NCBI GenBank assembly: GCA_050953005.1
Contig: JBMNLV010000013.1
Span: 1 to 64,000 of the forward strand
Length of the DNA: 64,000 nucleotides
Direction of reading: 5' to 3'
From: UBA6115 sp050953005
GTDB lineage: Bacteria > Bacillota > Clostridia > Christensenellales > Aristaeellaceae
The position numbers and the translations under genes are program-made. Positions 8,688 through 22,620 of the stretch are shown one piece after another; position 1 is the first letter of the stretch, and each line of letters opens with the position of its first letter. The notes under the pieces were generated by a model. That model saw only the letters and a list, made by a program, of their open reading frames with translations, ran no database searches and was not told where the DNA came from.

Positions 8688-8753
8688 GCCTTAAATTTGC
8701 GCAAAAGCGGCGGGGGATTTGTGGCAGCCATGGCGTTTCCCTGGTTTTTCTCT

Positions 8754-8782
8754 TTGCCCTTTCACGGAGCATCCACTATACT
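8754..8782 (+). promoter_or_regulatory. Possible promoter of the Gfo/Idh/MocA gene
   Basis: TTGCCC (8754-8759), 17-base spacer, TATACT (8777-8782), about 90 bases before the start codon at 8875. The -35 box is a moderate match. Confidence 0.4.
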
Positions 8783-8874
8783 GATAAAAGACACACCGTG
8801 GCTGGCGGCGCGACGGATGGGCGGGACGTCAGGGACAGCCCGGGATGAGGACAAAAAGACAGGAGAAAAATAAG

Positions 8875-9861
8875 ATGAAGCAGTTCAATTGGGGCATTCT
8901 GGCGCCGGGGCGCATCGCCAACAGTTTCGCGCAGGGCCTGGCCGTGCTGCCGGGCGCGGCATGCTGGGCTGTGGGCTCGCGAGATCTGGGCCGGGCGCAG
9001 GATTTTGCCGATAGGCATGGTTTTCAAAAGGCGTATGGCAGCTATGAGGACTTGGCCGCTGACCCTGAGGTGGACGCCATTTATGTGGCTACGCCGCATC
9101 CCTGGCATGAGCAGGCGGTACTGACCTGCCTGAAGCAGGGCAAGGCTGTCATCTGCGAAAAACCCTTTGCCGCCAACCTGGAACAGGCGCAGCGGATGGT
9201 GGATATGGCGCGCGAGCGGCGTATTTTTTTGATGGAAGGCATGTGGACGCGTTTCCTGCCGGCTACGCGCAAGGCCATGGAGCTCATCGGCGGCGGCGCC
9301 ATTGGGAAGGTGCGCCATGTTGTGGCGGACTTCGGTTTTCGTTCCGAAGTCGACCCGGAAAGCCGTTTGTTTGCCGGCGATATGGCCGGCGGCGCGCTGC
9401 TGGATGTGGGTGTTTACAACCTGTCTTTTTGCAGCATGGTGTACGGCCGGCAGCCGGACCGCGTGCAGTCCCACCTGACGCTGGGCGCTACGGGCGTTGA
9501 CGAGGCGGCTTCGGCGCTGCTCAATTACAAGGGCGGGCAAAGCGCTTTTGCCTACGCGGCGATCCGCGTGACCACGCGCCATGAGGCCGTCATCTACGGC
9601 GAGGAAGGCCATATCTGCCTGCCTGAATACTGGCGCGCGCGAAAGCTGCTGTTCAGCAACAAGGATGGCGAGCAGGTGCTTGACCTGCCTTTTGAGGCGT
9701 CCGGATTCCAGTTTGAGGCCCGGGAGGTTATGGATTGCCTGGCGAACGGGCTGGCGGAATCTCCCCTGATGCCCCTGCAGGAGAGTCTGGATGTGATGCG
9801 CACCATGGATGATATCCGCTTCGCCAACAACCTGCGCTACCCTTTTGAGGCGGAGTGGTGA
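8875..9861 (+). CDS. Gfo/Idh/MocA family oxidoreductase
   Basis: A 328-residue NAD(P)-dependent sugar/cyclitol-type dehydrogenase. The ATG at 8875 follows AGGAGA. The N-terminal Rossmann fold shows GILAPGRIANSF, a variant of the usual GxGxxA. EKPFAAN (near residue 100) holds the conserved Lys of the family's EKP motif, and the C-terminal half is the substrate-binding alpha/beta domain. It resembles the dihydrodiol dehydrogenase/GFOR branch. The next gene on the same strand starts 76 bases later. The substrate cannot be told from sequence. Confidence 0.88.
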   Translation: MKQFNWGILAPGRIANSFAQGLAVLPGAACWAVGSRDLGRAQDFADRHGFQKAYGSYEDLAADPEVDAIYVATPHPWHEQAVLTCLKQGKAVICEKPFAANLEQAQRMVDMARERRIFLMEGMWTRFLPATRKAMELIGGGAIGKVRHVVADFGFRSEVDPESRLFAGDMAGGALLDVGVYNLSFCSMVYGRQPDRVQSHLTLGATGVDEAASALLNYKGGQSAFAYAAIRVTTRHEAVIYGEEGHICLPEYWRARKLLFSNKDGEQVLDLPFEASGFQFEAREVMDCLANGLAESPLMPLQESLDVMRTMDDIRFANNLRYPFEAEW

Positions 9862-9937
9862 TGGAATTTTTGAGCAGGCTGGCAGCGCCGGGGCTTTCCG
9901 GGCGCCATGATGGCAGCGCGGAAGTGTGGAGGAACTG

Positions 9938-10720
9938 ATGAACAAGCCGACCTTGATGAAGGCGCGCGAGCTGCGGGAGTTTTTGCGCGATGATGTGCGC
10001 CGCCGGACGGACTTCACCCAGACTGACCAGGCCCTGGGGGTTGACATGCCGCCTGTGCAGAAACCGCTCGCGCAGGGGGAGCGCCTGCTGCCCCTGCCGG
10101 AGTGGCGGGGCGCGGTGCATCCGCGCGGCACGCTGGATGAGCTGATTGGAAATCGCAAGTCTGTGCGAAAATACCTGGACGAGCCGCTGGCAGCGGCGGA
10201 GCTGTCCTTTTTGCTGTGGGCGACCCAGGGCGTGCGCCGCAGGACGCCCGGGCATGTGCTGCGCAACGTTCCCTCCGCCGGCAACCGCCACAGCACGGAG
10301 ACATACCTGGCGCTGACCCGCGTGGCTGTGACGGCGGAGGGTACAGCCGCTTTTTCGCCCGGGCTGTACCGCTACGCCCCGCTGGAGCACGCGCTGTTGT
10401 TTCTGGGCTGCCCGGAAAGGCTGGAAGAACGCGTGACCCATGCGGCGCTGGAGCAGCCCTTCGCGGGCGCCGCGCCCGTCGTTTTTTTCTGGGCTTGCCT
10501 GCCCTACCGCACCGAGTGGCGCTACGCCGAAGCTTCCCACAAGGTCATCGCGATCGACCAGGGGCACATCTGCCAGAACCTCTACCTGGCTGCCGGCGCG
10601 ATCGGCTGTGGCACCTGCGCTATCGCCGCCTACCGCCAGCAGGCGGCGGACGCCCTGTTCGGGCTGGACGGACAGGACGAGTTCATCGTCTACCTGGCGG
10701 CGCTGGGCAAAGCGCGCTGA
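9938..10720 (+). CDS. SagB/ThcOx-type nitroreductase-family FMN oxidoreductase
   Basis: A 260-residue protein. The ATG at 9938 has GGAGG 6 bases upstream. The in-frame GTG at 9926 lies on the ribosome binding site and is rejected. The nitroreductase fold is shown by RKSVRKYLDEPLAAAELSFLLWATQG, SAGNRHSTETYL (FMN/substrate contact region) and GHICQNLYLAAGAIGCGTCAIAAY. This is the SagB-like branch, which includes azoline dehydrogenases but also many stand-alone enzymes. No peptide-cyclising partner (YcaO, precursor peptide) is nearby, so a role in thiazole/oxazole making is not supported. Confidence 0.8.
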   Translation: MNKPTLMKARELREFLRDDVRRRTDFTQTDQALGVDMPPVQKPLAQGERLLPLPEWRGAVHPRGTLDELIGNRKSVRKYLDEPLAAAELSFLLWATQGVRRRTPGHVLRNVPSAGNRHSTETYLALTRVAVTAEGTAAFSPGLYRYAPLEHALLFLGCPERLEERVTHAALEQPFAGAAPVVFFWACLPYRTEWRYAEASHKVIAIDQGHICQNLYLAAGAIGCGTCAIAAYRQQAADALFGLDGQDEFIVYLAALGKAR

Positions 10721-10795
10721 GACCGCGTGGGATCAAAAAAGTCGGGAGCGCGCGAAAAAAACAAATATTGGGCTTGGAACAAACCCCGCGCTTTC

Positions 10796-10823
10796 TTGAC
10801 AAAGCGCCTGGGTGATTTATAAT
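10796..10823 (+). promoter_or_regulatory. Consensus sigma-A promoter of the ribose-type ABC operon
   Basis: TTGACA (10796-10801), 16-base spacer, TATAAT (10818-10823). Both hexamers are perfect. The promoter lies about 40 bases upstream of the ATPase start, so the leader is short. Confidence 0.85.
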
Positions 10824-10860
10824 AGCAGTATCGGAATGTCGTTAAACTAAAGAGGTGCCC

Positions 10861-12375
10861 ATGGGACAGCTTGTGTTGCGGTTGGAAAACATCAGCAAGG
10901 CCTTTCCGGGTGTCCAGGCGCTGCAAAACGCCAGCCTGAACGTATACGCGGGCGAGGTCATGGCGCTGCTGGGCGAAAACGGCGCGGGCAAATCCACCAT
11001 GATGAAGGTTTTGACCGGCGTCTATCAGAAGGATGAGGGCACGATCACCTACCTGGGCCGTGAAATCGAGTTTCAGAACGCCCGCCAGGCGCAGGAGGGC
11101 GGCATTGCCATCATCCACCAGGAATTGAACCTGGTGCCGCAGATGAGGGTGTATGAAAATGTGTTCCTGGGCAGGGAACTTAAAAGCGGCCTGGTCACCG
11201 ATCGTCGCAAAATGATTCAGGTTACCCGGGAGCTGCTGTCCCGGGTACGGGTTGCCATTGACCCCATGCGGAAGGTGGCAGGCTTGTCCATCGCCCAGCA
11301 GCAGATGGTTGAAATCGCCAAGGCGCTGCTGCTGGACGCCGGGGTCATCGTCATGGATGAGCCCACTGACACCCTGCCGGAGGAGGAGGTGGACAGCCTC
11401 TTCCATGTCATCAACCAATTGAAGGCCCAGGGCAAGGCCATCGTCTACATCTCACACCGGCTGGAGGAAGTCTTCCGCATCTGCGACCGCGCCACGGTGC
11501 TGCGTGACGGCCAGTTCATGGGCGAGGTGCCTGTCAGCGAGCTGACCATGGACAGCCTCATCAACATGCTGGTGGGCCGCCCGCTGTCCCAGCAGTTTCC
11601 GTATGAGCCCCCGGTCGAGAAGGGTCTGGCGCTGCGGGTCCGAAATTTGTCAAACCAGTATTTGCGTGGCGTTTCCTTCGAGCTGCGCCGCGGCGAGGTG
11701 CTGGGGGTGACCGGGCTGGTAGGCGCCGGGCGCACTGAGCTGGCCAAGACCCTTTATGGCCTCTATCCGGCGGAAAGCGGCACGATGGAATTGCTGGGTA
11801 CGCCCTACAGTCCCAGAAACCCGCACGAAGCCATCACCCGCGGCCTGTACTACATGACAGAGGACCGAAAGCGCAACGGCCTGGTCATGCCCATGGACGT
11901 GCGCGCCAACATCACCCTGTCCTCCCTCAGCAAATTGAAAAACCATGGTGTGCTTAACCTGCGCGAAGAGAAGGACACGGTGAATGGCTATATCGCCAGC
12001 ATGCGCATCAAGACCCCGTCCTTGCGCCAGCGCGCGCGCAACCTGTCCGGCGGCAACCAGCAGAAGGTTGTGCTGTCCAAGGCCCTGCTGACCGCGCCGG
12101 AGGTGCTCATCCTGGATGAACCCACCCGCGGCATTGATGTAGGCGCCAAGAAGGAAATCTACGACCTTATCAACCAGCTGAAGGCGCAGGGCACCGCTGT
12201 GATGATGATTTCCAGTGAAATGCCCGAGGTCCTGGGGATGGCTGACCGCGTCATGGTGCTGCACGAGGGCCGCAAGAAGGGCGAGCTGCTTCGCGGGGAG
12301 GCCACTCAGGAAAAAATCATGGCCATGATATTGGAAGCGCCGGCCCCCAAGGCGGGCCTGGAGGTAAAGGCATGA
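10861..12375 (+). CDS. Sugar ABC importer, double ATPase subunit (RbsA/MglA type)
   Basis: A 504-residue protein with two nucleotide-binding domains, energising uptake through the downstream permease. The ATG at 10861 follows AGAGGTG; an in-frame GTG at 10855 is part of that site. Domain 1 (residues ~5-240) has Walker A GENGAGKST, a degenerate signature LSIAQQQ and Walker B VIVMDEPTDTL. Domain 2 (~255-495) has the typical variant P-loop GLVGAGRTE, a clear signature LSGGNQQ and ILDEPTRGIDVGA. Length and asymmetry are those of ribose/galactose-type importers. Its stop overlaps the permease start by 4 bases. Confidence 0.92.
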   Translation: MGQLVLRLENISKAFPGVQALQNASLNVYAGEVMALLGENGAGKSTMMKVLTGVYQKDEGTITYLGREIEFQNARQAQEGGIAIIHQELNLVPQMRVYENVFLGRELKSGLVTDRRKMIQVTRELLSRVRVAIDPMRKVAGLSIAQQQMVEIAKALLLDAGVIVMDEPTDTLPEEEVDSLFHVINQLKAQGKAIVYISHRLEEVFRICDRATVLRDGQFMGEVPVSELTMDSLINMLVGRPLSQQFPYEPPVEKGLALRVRNLSNQYLRGVSFELRRGEVLGVTGLVGAGRTELAKTLYGLYPAESGTMELLGTPYSPRNPHEAITRGLYYMTEDRKRNGLVMPMDVRANITLSSLSKLKNHGVLNLREEKDTVNGYIASMRIKTPSLRQRARNLSGGNQQKVVLSKALLTAPEVLILDEPTRGIDVGAKKEIYDLINQLKAQGTAVMMISSEMPEVLGMADRVMVLHEGRKKGELLRGEATQEKIMAMILEAPAPKAGLEVKA

Positions 12376-13613
12376 AAAAACAACACTTTCTGGCCCTGGC
12401 TCTGGCCCTGCTGCTGCTGGGCGCGGCGTTGCTGGTGGTGACGGTGGCGGCCAGCCACACCTTCAGCAACGTGCTGCTGGTTTCCGCACGCGAAAAGCGG
12501 GCGCTGCTCGACAAGGCGGGGGATGCGCCGGCCTGGCGCGCCTTGATGTTCAGGAATAATTACCCCCTGCTGCTGCTGGGGCTGGCTCTCTTCGGCGCCG
12601 GGCTGTACGTCCTCCGGGGCTTCAACCGCCTCAGTGAAAGAGGAGCGCGGTTGAGCAAGCTGATGCTGACGGAGTACCGTCCGCTGGTCATCCTTTTGTT
12701 TGCCGCCCTGATCTTCACGGCGCTCAGCGCGCGTTTCTTTACCGTGAGCAACTTCACCAATATCCTCAAGCAAATCTCCCACTACGCCATCCTGGCCGCC
12801 GGCGTGTATTTCGCCATCCTGCTGGGCGGCATCGATATCTCGGTGGGCTCGGTACTGGCCTTTTCCGGCGCGCTTTCAGCGCTCATCATCTCCGGACAGC
12901 CCCAAAGCCCCTGGTCAGCGCCCCTGGCGGTGCTGGCAGCCCTGCTGGTGGGCCTATTGGCCGGTCTGTTCAACGGCTTTTTCATCGCGCGCTTCAATTT
13001 GCAGCCCATGATCGTCACCCTGGCCACCCTGTCCATCTTCCGCGGCGCCACCCTGGTGCTGCTTGGCGGCGCGGCGGTGTCCATCGCCGGCACGCGCTAC
13101 GCGGGCGCCCCGCTGTTCACCGCCCTGGGCCAGAAAACCCTGCTGTACGGATTGTTGCCCGTGCCCATCATCATTATGGCGGTGGTGTATTTCCTGGTGT
13201 GGTTCGTGCTCAACCGCACCGCCTTCGGGCGGCACATGTATGCCATTGGCGGCAACGAGGAGGCCTCGCTGCTTTCTGGCATTGACGTGGTCAAAACCAA
13301 GATGCTGGCTTACATGGCAAGCGGCCTCCTGGCTGGCATTGCGGGTATCATCATTACGGCCAGGGTGGCCAGCGCCACCCCCACCGCCGGTCAAAGCTAT
13401 GAGATGGACGCCATCGCGGCGGTGGTTATCGGCGGCACCTCGCTGCGAGGGGGCGAGGGGAAGGTGCTCTACACCATTGTAGGCGCGCTCATCATCGGCA
13501 TGCTCAACAACATCCAAACCCTGATCGGTGTGGATTCCTACTATCAAACCATCATCAAGGGCGCGGTCATCCTGCTGGCCGTGCTGCTGGACGCCCGGAC
13601 CGGGCACAAGTGA
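12372..13613 (+). CDS. Sugar ABC importer permease (RbsC type) with extra N-terminal helices
   Basis: A 413-residue multi-spanning protein. Residues ~100-410 match RbsC-like permeases (GGIDISVGSVLAFSG, FNGFFIARFNLQPMIVTLATLSIFRG, GIDVVKTKMLAYMASGLLAGIAG, ALIIGMLNNIQTL). The first ~95 residues add two more hydrophobic segments separated by a charged extracellular or cytoplasmic stretch (SAREKRALLDKAGDAPAWR), not present in classic RbsC. It is translationally coupled to the ATPase gene (ATGA overlap) and followed 47 bases later by the binding protein. Confidence 0.9.
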   Translation: MKKQHFLALALALLLLGAALLVVTVAASHTFSNVLLVSAREKRALLDKAGDAPAWRALMFRNNYPLLLLGLALFGAGLYVLRGFNRLSERGARLSKLMLTEYRPLVILLFAALIFTALSARFFTVSNFTNILKQISHYAILAAGVYFAILLGGIDISVGSVLAFSGALSALIISGQPQSPWSAPLAVLAALLVGLLAGLFNGFFIARFNLQPMIVTLATLSIFRGATLVLLGGAAVSIAGTRYAGAPLFTALGQKTLLYGLLPVPIIIMAVVYFLVWFVLNRTAFGRHMYAIGGNEEASLLSGIDVVKTKMLAYMASGLLAGIAGIIITARVASATPTAGQSYEMDAIAAVVIGGTSLRGGEGKVLYTIVGALIIGMLNNIQTLIGVDSYYQTIIKGAVILLAVLLDARTGHK

Positions 13614-13660
13614 ACATAGCCGCGGGACACCCGCGCTATCAATATAAAGGAGGAAGACCC

Positions 13661-14557
13661 ATGAAAAAACTGCTTGCCCTGGCACTGGTTCTTGTTCTTG
13701 CCCTGGCCTTGATTCCCGCTACAGCCGAGGAATACACCATCGGCGTACTCCTGTCGGACACCTCCAACACTTTCTTTGTCACCATGCAGACGGCGATTGA
13801 GGCCAAAGCCGCCGAGCTGGGCGCGAAGACCATCATCCTCAACGGCGCCAACGACTCCGCCAAGGACGTCACCAACATGGAAAACCTGTTGTCCGCGGGC
13901 GTTGACATCGTGCTGTACAACCCTGTGGATTCCGACGCCGCGGCCGCTGTAGCCCAGATGGCCATTGACAAGGGCGTACAAATCATCTCGCTGGACCGCG
14001 GCGTGAACGGCGCTGAGGTCGTCTGCCACATCGCTTCTGACAACGTCTATGGCGGGCGCATCGCCACCGAAAAGCTCATTGAGCTCCTGGGCGGCAAGGG
14101 CGTCATCGCTGAGATCCAGGGCATGGCCGGCGCCTCCGCCGCCAATGACCGCCACCAGGGCTTTGTGGAAGCCACCACCGCCGCGGGCGAAGCCATTGAG
14201 GTGGCTGACAGCCAGATTGGCGACTGGGACACCACCAAGGCCATGGGCATCATGGAGAACATGCTCACCGCGCGCCCGGATATCCAGGCCGTGTTCTGCG
14301 CCAACGACAACATGGCCATTGGCGCTGTCCAGGCAGCCCAGCAGGCCGGAAGGGCCGACATCTTCATCATCGGCTTTGACGCCGAACAGGTGGCGCTGGA
14401 CGCCATTGAGCAGGGCACCATGTACGGCACCATCCAGCAGCAGCCCGCGCTGATGGGTGAATTGGGCGTGGAAACCGCGATTAAGTTCTTAAACGGCGAA
14501 GCCGTGGAACCCTTCATCGGCGCGCCGGTGGCCCTGATCACCAAGGAAGCTAAATAA
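13661..14557 (+). CDS. Ribose-type periplasmic sugar-binding protein
   Basis: A 298-residue substrate-binding protein of the Peripla_BP_4/RbsB type. The ATG at 13661 follows AAAGGAGG. After a signal peptide (MKKLLALALVLVLALAL, cut near TAEE) come the RbsB hallmarks: IGVLLSDTSNTFF, NPVDSDAAAAVA, SLDRGVNGAEVVCHIASDN, FCANDNMAIGA and IIGFDAE. No lipobox cysteine is visible, unlike most Gram-positive binding proteins, so it may be soluble or held by an uncleaved signal. It completes the operon. The sugar is uncertain; ribose-like sugars are the family's usual ligands. Confidence 0.9.
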   Translation: MKKLLALALVLVLALALIPATAEEYTIGVLLSDTSNTFFVTMQTAIEAKAAELGAKTIILNGANDSAKDVTNMENLLSAGVDIVLYNPVDSDAAAAVAQMAIDKGVQIISLDRGVNGAEVVCHIASDNVYGGRIATEKLIELLGGKGVIAEIQGMAGASAANDRHQGFVEATTAAGEAIEVADSQIGDWDTTKAMGIMENMLTARPDIQAVFCANDNMAIGAVQAAQQAGRADIFIIGFDAEQVALDAIEQGTMYGTIQQQPALMGELGVETAIKFLNGEAVEPFIGAPVALITKEAK

Positions 14558-14591
14558 TCCTGGCTGTCAGTAGAGACCCTTTCAATCCACG

Positions 14592-14625
14592 GCAGGGCTC
14601 CGCATTGGCGGGGCCCCGCTTATTC
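14592..14625 (+). terminator. Likely terminator of the ribose-type ABC operon
   Basis: GCAGGGCTCCGC (14592-14603) pairs with GCGGGGCCCCGC (14608-14619) using two wobble pairs, with an ATTG loop. A weak T-tract (TTATT) follows. Confidence 0.6.
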
Positions 14626-14732
14626 GGCTGAGCTGATGGCTGGCTGCCGAAGCCTGAAAAAAACACAAAACATGAACAAAGCGGGCGATCCAAAGCCACA
14701 AACCACATATTTAAAGAGGGTTCGCGGAAGAC

Positions 14733-14806
14733 TGAGAAAAGAAGAAGGAAAGAGAGAAAAGAAGAAAAAATAGTGCTTGACACTGTTGCGTGGTGTATGA
14801 TACATT
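14733..14806 (+). promoter_or_regulatory. rRNA operon promoter with upstream purine tract
   Basis: TTGACA (14777-14782), 18-base spacer, TACATT (14801-14806). TATGAT at 14796 overlaps but its spacing is too short. A ~40-base almost pure A/G tract (14733-14772) lies directly upstream and could act as an UP element. Bases 14626-14732 and the leader 14807-14959 hold no gene that I can support. Confidence 0.65.
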
Positions 14807-14959
14807 AACCAGGCACCCCAAACGGGGCGGCGCGGACCTTGAAAACGATACAGAGAAGAGAAGCGAAGAAACGACAGTCGATTCAAATGAGCGAAGGACA
14901 TGTCTTCCGCTGGTTGATAAGGACGCGGTCTTTATCCGGAGCGGCAGGGATGTTGGATT

Positions 14960-20102
<5,143 letters not shown>

Positions 20103-20235
20103 AGGAGCTGTGAGGGAGTGCGCGAGCATGAACTTACAGACTGAGACCAAAAAGGCGGAGCGCCTGCTCGTTATTCCGGTGTGCGGTTGTCAGGGTTCGC
20201 GCGGCGCGTAGAGCGCGGAAGCGCAGCCCGGGATA

Positions 20236-20353
20236 TTACCGGTGGCAATGGCGAAGGGGATCACCTGTACCCATCCCGAACACAGAAGTTAAGCCCTTCA
20301 GCGCCGATGGTACTTGGCTGGAAACGGCCCGGAAGAGTAGGTCGCCGCCGGTC
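20236..20353 (+). rRNA. rrf: 5S ribosomal RNA
   Basis: A ~117-base gene with complementary ends ACCGGTGGC and GCCGCCGGT. The core GAAGGGGATCACCTGTACCC, ATCCCGAACACAGAAGTTAAG and the loop E/helix IV region (GGCCCGGAAGAGTAGGTC) are typical 5S. It lies ~135 bases after the 23S gene. Confidence 0.93.
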
Positions 20354-20397
20354 TCCAACAAATTGCGAAAATACTCAACTGTTTTCGCAATTTACAT

Positions 20398-20472
20398 TCC
20401 TCAGTAGCTCAATGGCAGAGCACTCGGCTGTTAACCGAGTTGTTGTAGGTTCGAGTCCTACCTGGGGAGCCA
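20398..20472 (+). tRNA. tRNA-Asn (GTT)
   Basis: A complete cloverleaf: acceptor TCCTCAG/CTGGGGA with one T-G wobble, D arm AGCTCAATGGCAGAGC, anticodon arm CTCGG-CTGTTAA-CCGAG with anticodon GTT, T arm GTAGGTTCGAGTCCTAC, discriminator G and encoded CCA. It is the last gene of the rRNA operon. Confidence 0.97.
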
Positions 20473-20474
20473 AA

Positions 20475-20508
20475 AAGGTTACAGCTTTTGAAGTTGTAGC
20501 CTTTTTTG
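20475..20508 (+). terminator. Terminator of the rRNA-tRNA operon
   Basis: AAGGTTACAGC pairs with GTTGTAGCCTT (two wobbles), followed by TTTTT. It begins 3 bases after the tRNA CCA end. Confidence 0.85.
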
Positions 20509-20604
20509 TGCGCTCCAGCCCATAATACTCTTGGGCACCGTGTACAATGGCAGGCAGAAATATACGATTTTTCAGCATTATTCTGATTTAGGATGCCGTA
20601 TACG

Positions 20605-22575
20605 TCAACTGGTCATCTCTACCCAGGCCTCATAGATCATTACCATGGCCAGGGTATCCAGCTCACAGTATTTTTTGAGGGCGGCGTTGATCTGCTCCCG
20701 CTCATAGTCACCCATCTCCTCAAACTGCATCCGGGCATAGGCGGCCAGGGCCGCGCCGCCGTCCCGGATTTCATCGTCCCGGCTGATCAACTCATTTTCC
20801 TGCGCGGACAAATCCTGAAACATGGGCGGCAGCAGATTGTAGGGATCCATCACATGGCCGCCTGCGTCCCGCTGAACCCAGGCCCAGTCCCGGTAGTTCA
20901 GGCTGGGGATGCCTGACGCGGCGCCGTAGATGGGCCTGCCGTATTTGTTTTGCAGATATGCGGAGCTGCCCAATACCGCCGGCAGCACCTGCTTGATGGA
21001 ATTGCTCCCCATGGTGGCCGGGTGATAGTAGAATCGCTTGACCATCTCCAGCATGTCCACCATGTTGCGGGGGCCTTCCCATTGGACAGGGCTGGCGCCG
21101 GAGGATTTGGTGATGCTTCGGATGAAGGCGCGCAGCTCATCCCTGTCGCCCGGTGGCGCAGGATCATCCAGCAGCTGCTGATGGATGATGTTCAGGAAGG
21201 TGTTTTCATGGTCGGCGTAACGGAAGACGGTACCCTGGTCCTCCTCCAGCTGCCGTTTCAGCTCCCGGATGAACGCGTAATTGGGGAAGGAGCCGGGCAG
21301 CGTGTTCAGGTACTCCCCGGCATGGCGAACAGCGCCGTCCCACTCCACCACATGGTGGGAGAATTGGAAGGCGATGCCTTCATAAGGGCGGCGGCCCTTG
21401 TTGAAGGGGATCGCGGCCATTGAGGTTTCAAAATCAATGAAGTGCAGGGGAAAGCGCCAGGCGCTCATCTCCGCCCTCAAACCGTCTATGTCTACCCAGG
21501 GGGATGTGTCCCGGGCCTGTGCCTTTTCTACCTGCAGCCATTGCCTTTGGCTGGGGGATATGCCGGGTTTCTTGTCGGGCTTTATGGCGATGTCTTCCGG
21601 CAGCACATCCGTCAATTTCACGCGCCCCTGCGCCATCAGGGCGTCTTTTCTCCGGAAGTTCCAGATGTCCAGCACGGTCGGTTCTTTAAAATCCGCGTCG
21701 GTCCAACGCAGCCGCTCTGTCCAGCACTCCCGGAAGCTGCATTTTACCCCCTGCCGCAGCTCCTGCCCGGTCGCGCGGAACTCGCATCCCCCGCACACGC
21801 TGCCGATGGGGCTGTGGATCTTCTCGTCCCGCGTGACATGCTCAGCCAGCCTGTCCACATATTCGTCAAAGGAAAAAGTCTCATCCGCCAGCTTCAGGAC
21901 GATGCCATAGATCCGCTCACAAGCCTCATCCGCCGGCGCCCGGACCAGCATGGAGGGATGAAGGTGCCTGGGCTCAAGCTTGGGCGACACTACCACCCGC
22001 GCCTGCCCCCTTTCATCCCTCCTGATGCGGAACATCTGGTTCAGGCCGTCCTCCGGGCACAGGGACGACTTGTCCGCCAGCATCAAATACGCTTCAATCT
22101 CCATGTCCGGCATGGCCCGGCGGAGCACATGCTTCTGGAAGGCCACATCATACAGATAACTTTTCCAGCCCGCTGACAGGCTGCCGTTTTTGTTGTAAAA
22201 GCTGTCGGTTTCCGGGTTGAAGGATTTGGCCTTGACCTCGATCAGCTCAAGGCGGTTTTCTTTTTTGATCAGGATATCCGTGCGCGCCAGCAGGGGGCCA
22301 TTGGAGAAGGCCGCCTCAAAGAGAACCACCTCATCGCGCCGCATCAGCAGGTGTGTCTGCCGCAGGGCTTCCGCCGTGCTGACAGCATCCACCTCCACGC
22401 CCTCCGGATAGTAGCGCTTGGCCAGGGCCCCGATCTGAAAGCCTCCCTCCGCCAGGGATGCCAGGAAGGAGTCTTCCAGGCTACGGTTGGCATAGGCCGC
22501 CTTGCCCGCGTAGAACAGCTTGGCGGGGCAGGACAGGGACAGATGGAAGAGGGATTTTGTGAGGTAGGCGGACAT
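20605..22575 (-). CDS. DUF2779 protein: Cas4-like nuclease plus RNase H-like exonuclease domain
   Basis: A 656-residue protein. The ATG at 22575 follows CAGGAGAC. The N-terminal half resembles a PD-(D/E)XK nuclease: ARTDILIKKENRLELIEVKAKS (residues ~100-125) supplies the D...ExK core, and cysteines near residue 265 (CGGC...CSFREC) look like the Fe-S cluster ligands of Cas4/AddB-type enzymes. The C-terminal half (DUF2779) begins with FIDFET, a DEDD-type exonuclease motif, and ends KKYCELDTLAMVMIYEAW, which carries the final Asp. It is the last gene of a minus-strand cluster with another nuclease, a WYL regulator and an AAA+ ATPase. DNA or RNA processing is likely; the pathway is unknown. Confidence 0.75.
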   Translation of the reverse strand: MSAYLTKSLFHLSLSCPAKLFYAGKAAYANRSLEDSFLASLAEGGFQIGALAKRYYPEGVEVDAVSTAEALRQTHLLMRRDEVVLFEAAFSNGPLLARTDILIKKENRLELIEVKAKSFNPETDSFYNKNGSLSAGWKSYLYDVAFQKHVLRRAMPDMEIEAYLMLADKSSLCPEDGLNQMFRIRRDERGQARVVVSPKLEPRHLHPSMLVRAPADEACERIYGIVLKLADETFSFDEYVDRLAEHVTRDEKIHSPIGSVCGGCEFRATGQELRQGVKCSFRECWTERLRWTDADFKEPTVLDIWNFRRKDALMAQGRVKLTDVLPEDIAIKPDKKPGISPSQRQWLQVEKAQARDTSPWVDIDGLRAEMSAWRFPLHFIDFETSMAAIPFNKGRRPYEGIAFQFSHHVVEWDGAVRHAGEYLNTLPGSFPNYAFIRELKRQLEEDQGTVFRYADHENTFLNIIHQQLLDDPAPPGDRDELRAFIRSITKSSGASPVQWEGPRNMVDMLEMVKRFYYHPATMGSNSIKQVLPAVLGSSAYLQNKYGRPIYGAASGIPSLNYRDWAWVQRDAGGHVMDPYNLLPPMFQDLSAQENELISRDDEIRDGGAALAAYARMQFEEMGDYEREQINAALKKYCELDTLAMVMIYEAWVEMTS

Positions 22576-22620
22576 CGTGAAGTCTCCTGTCATAATGATA
22601 AAATCTGGAGATTTTCTTAA

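Noticed and set aside
8776..10296. 506-codon minus-strand frame
   Set aside because: Antisense to the two oxidoreductase genes that have strong start sites and family motifs; low-complexity GC-rich product.
9938..10720. Azole-forming peptide (SagB) system
   Set aside because: No YcaO, precursor peptide or protease gene is nearby; the enzyme is better left as a general nitroreductase-family member.
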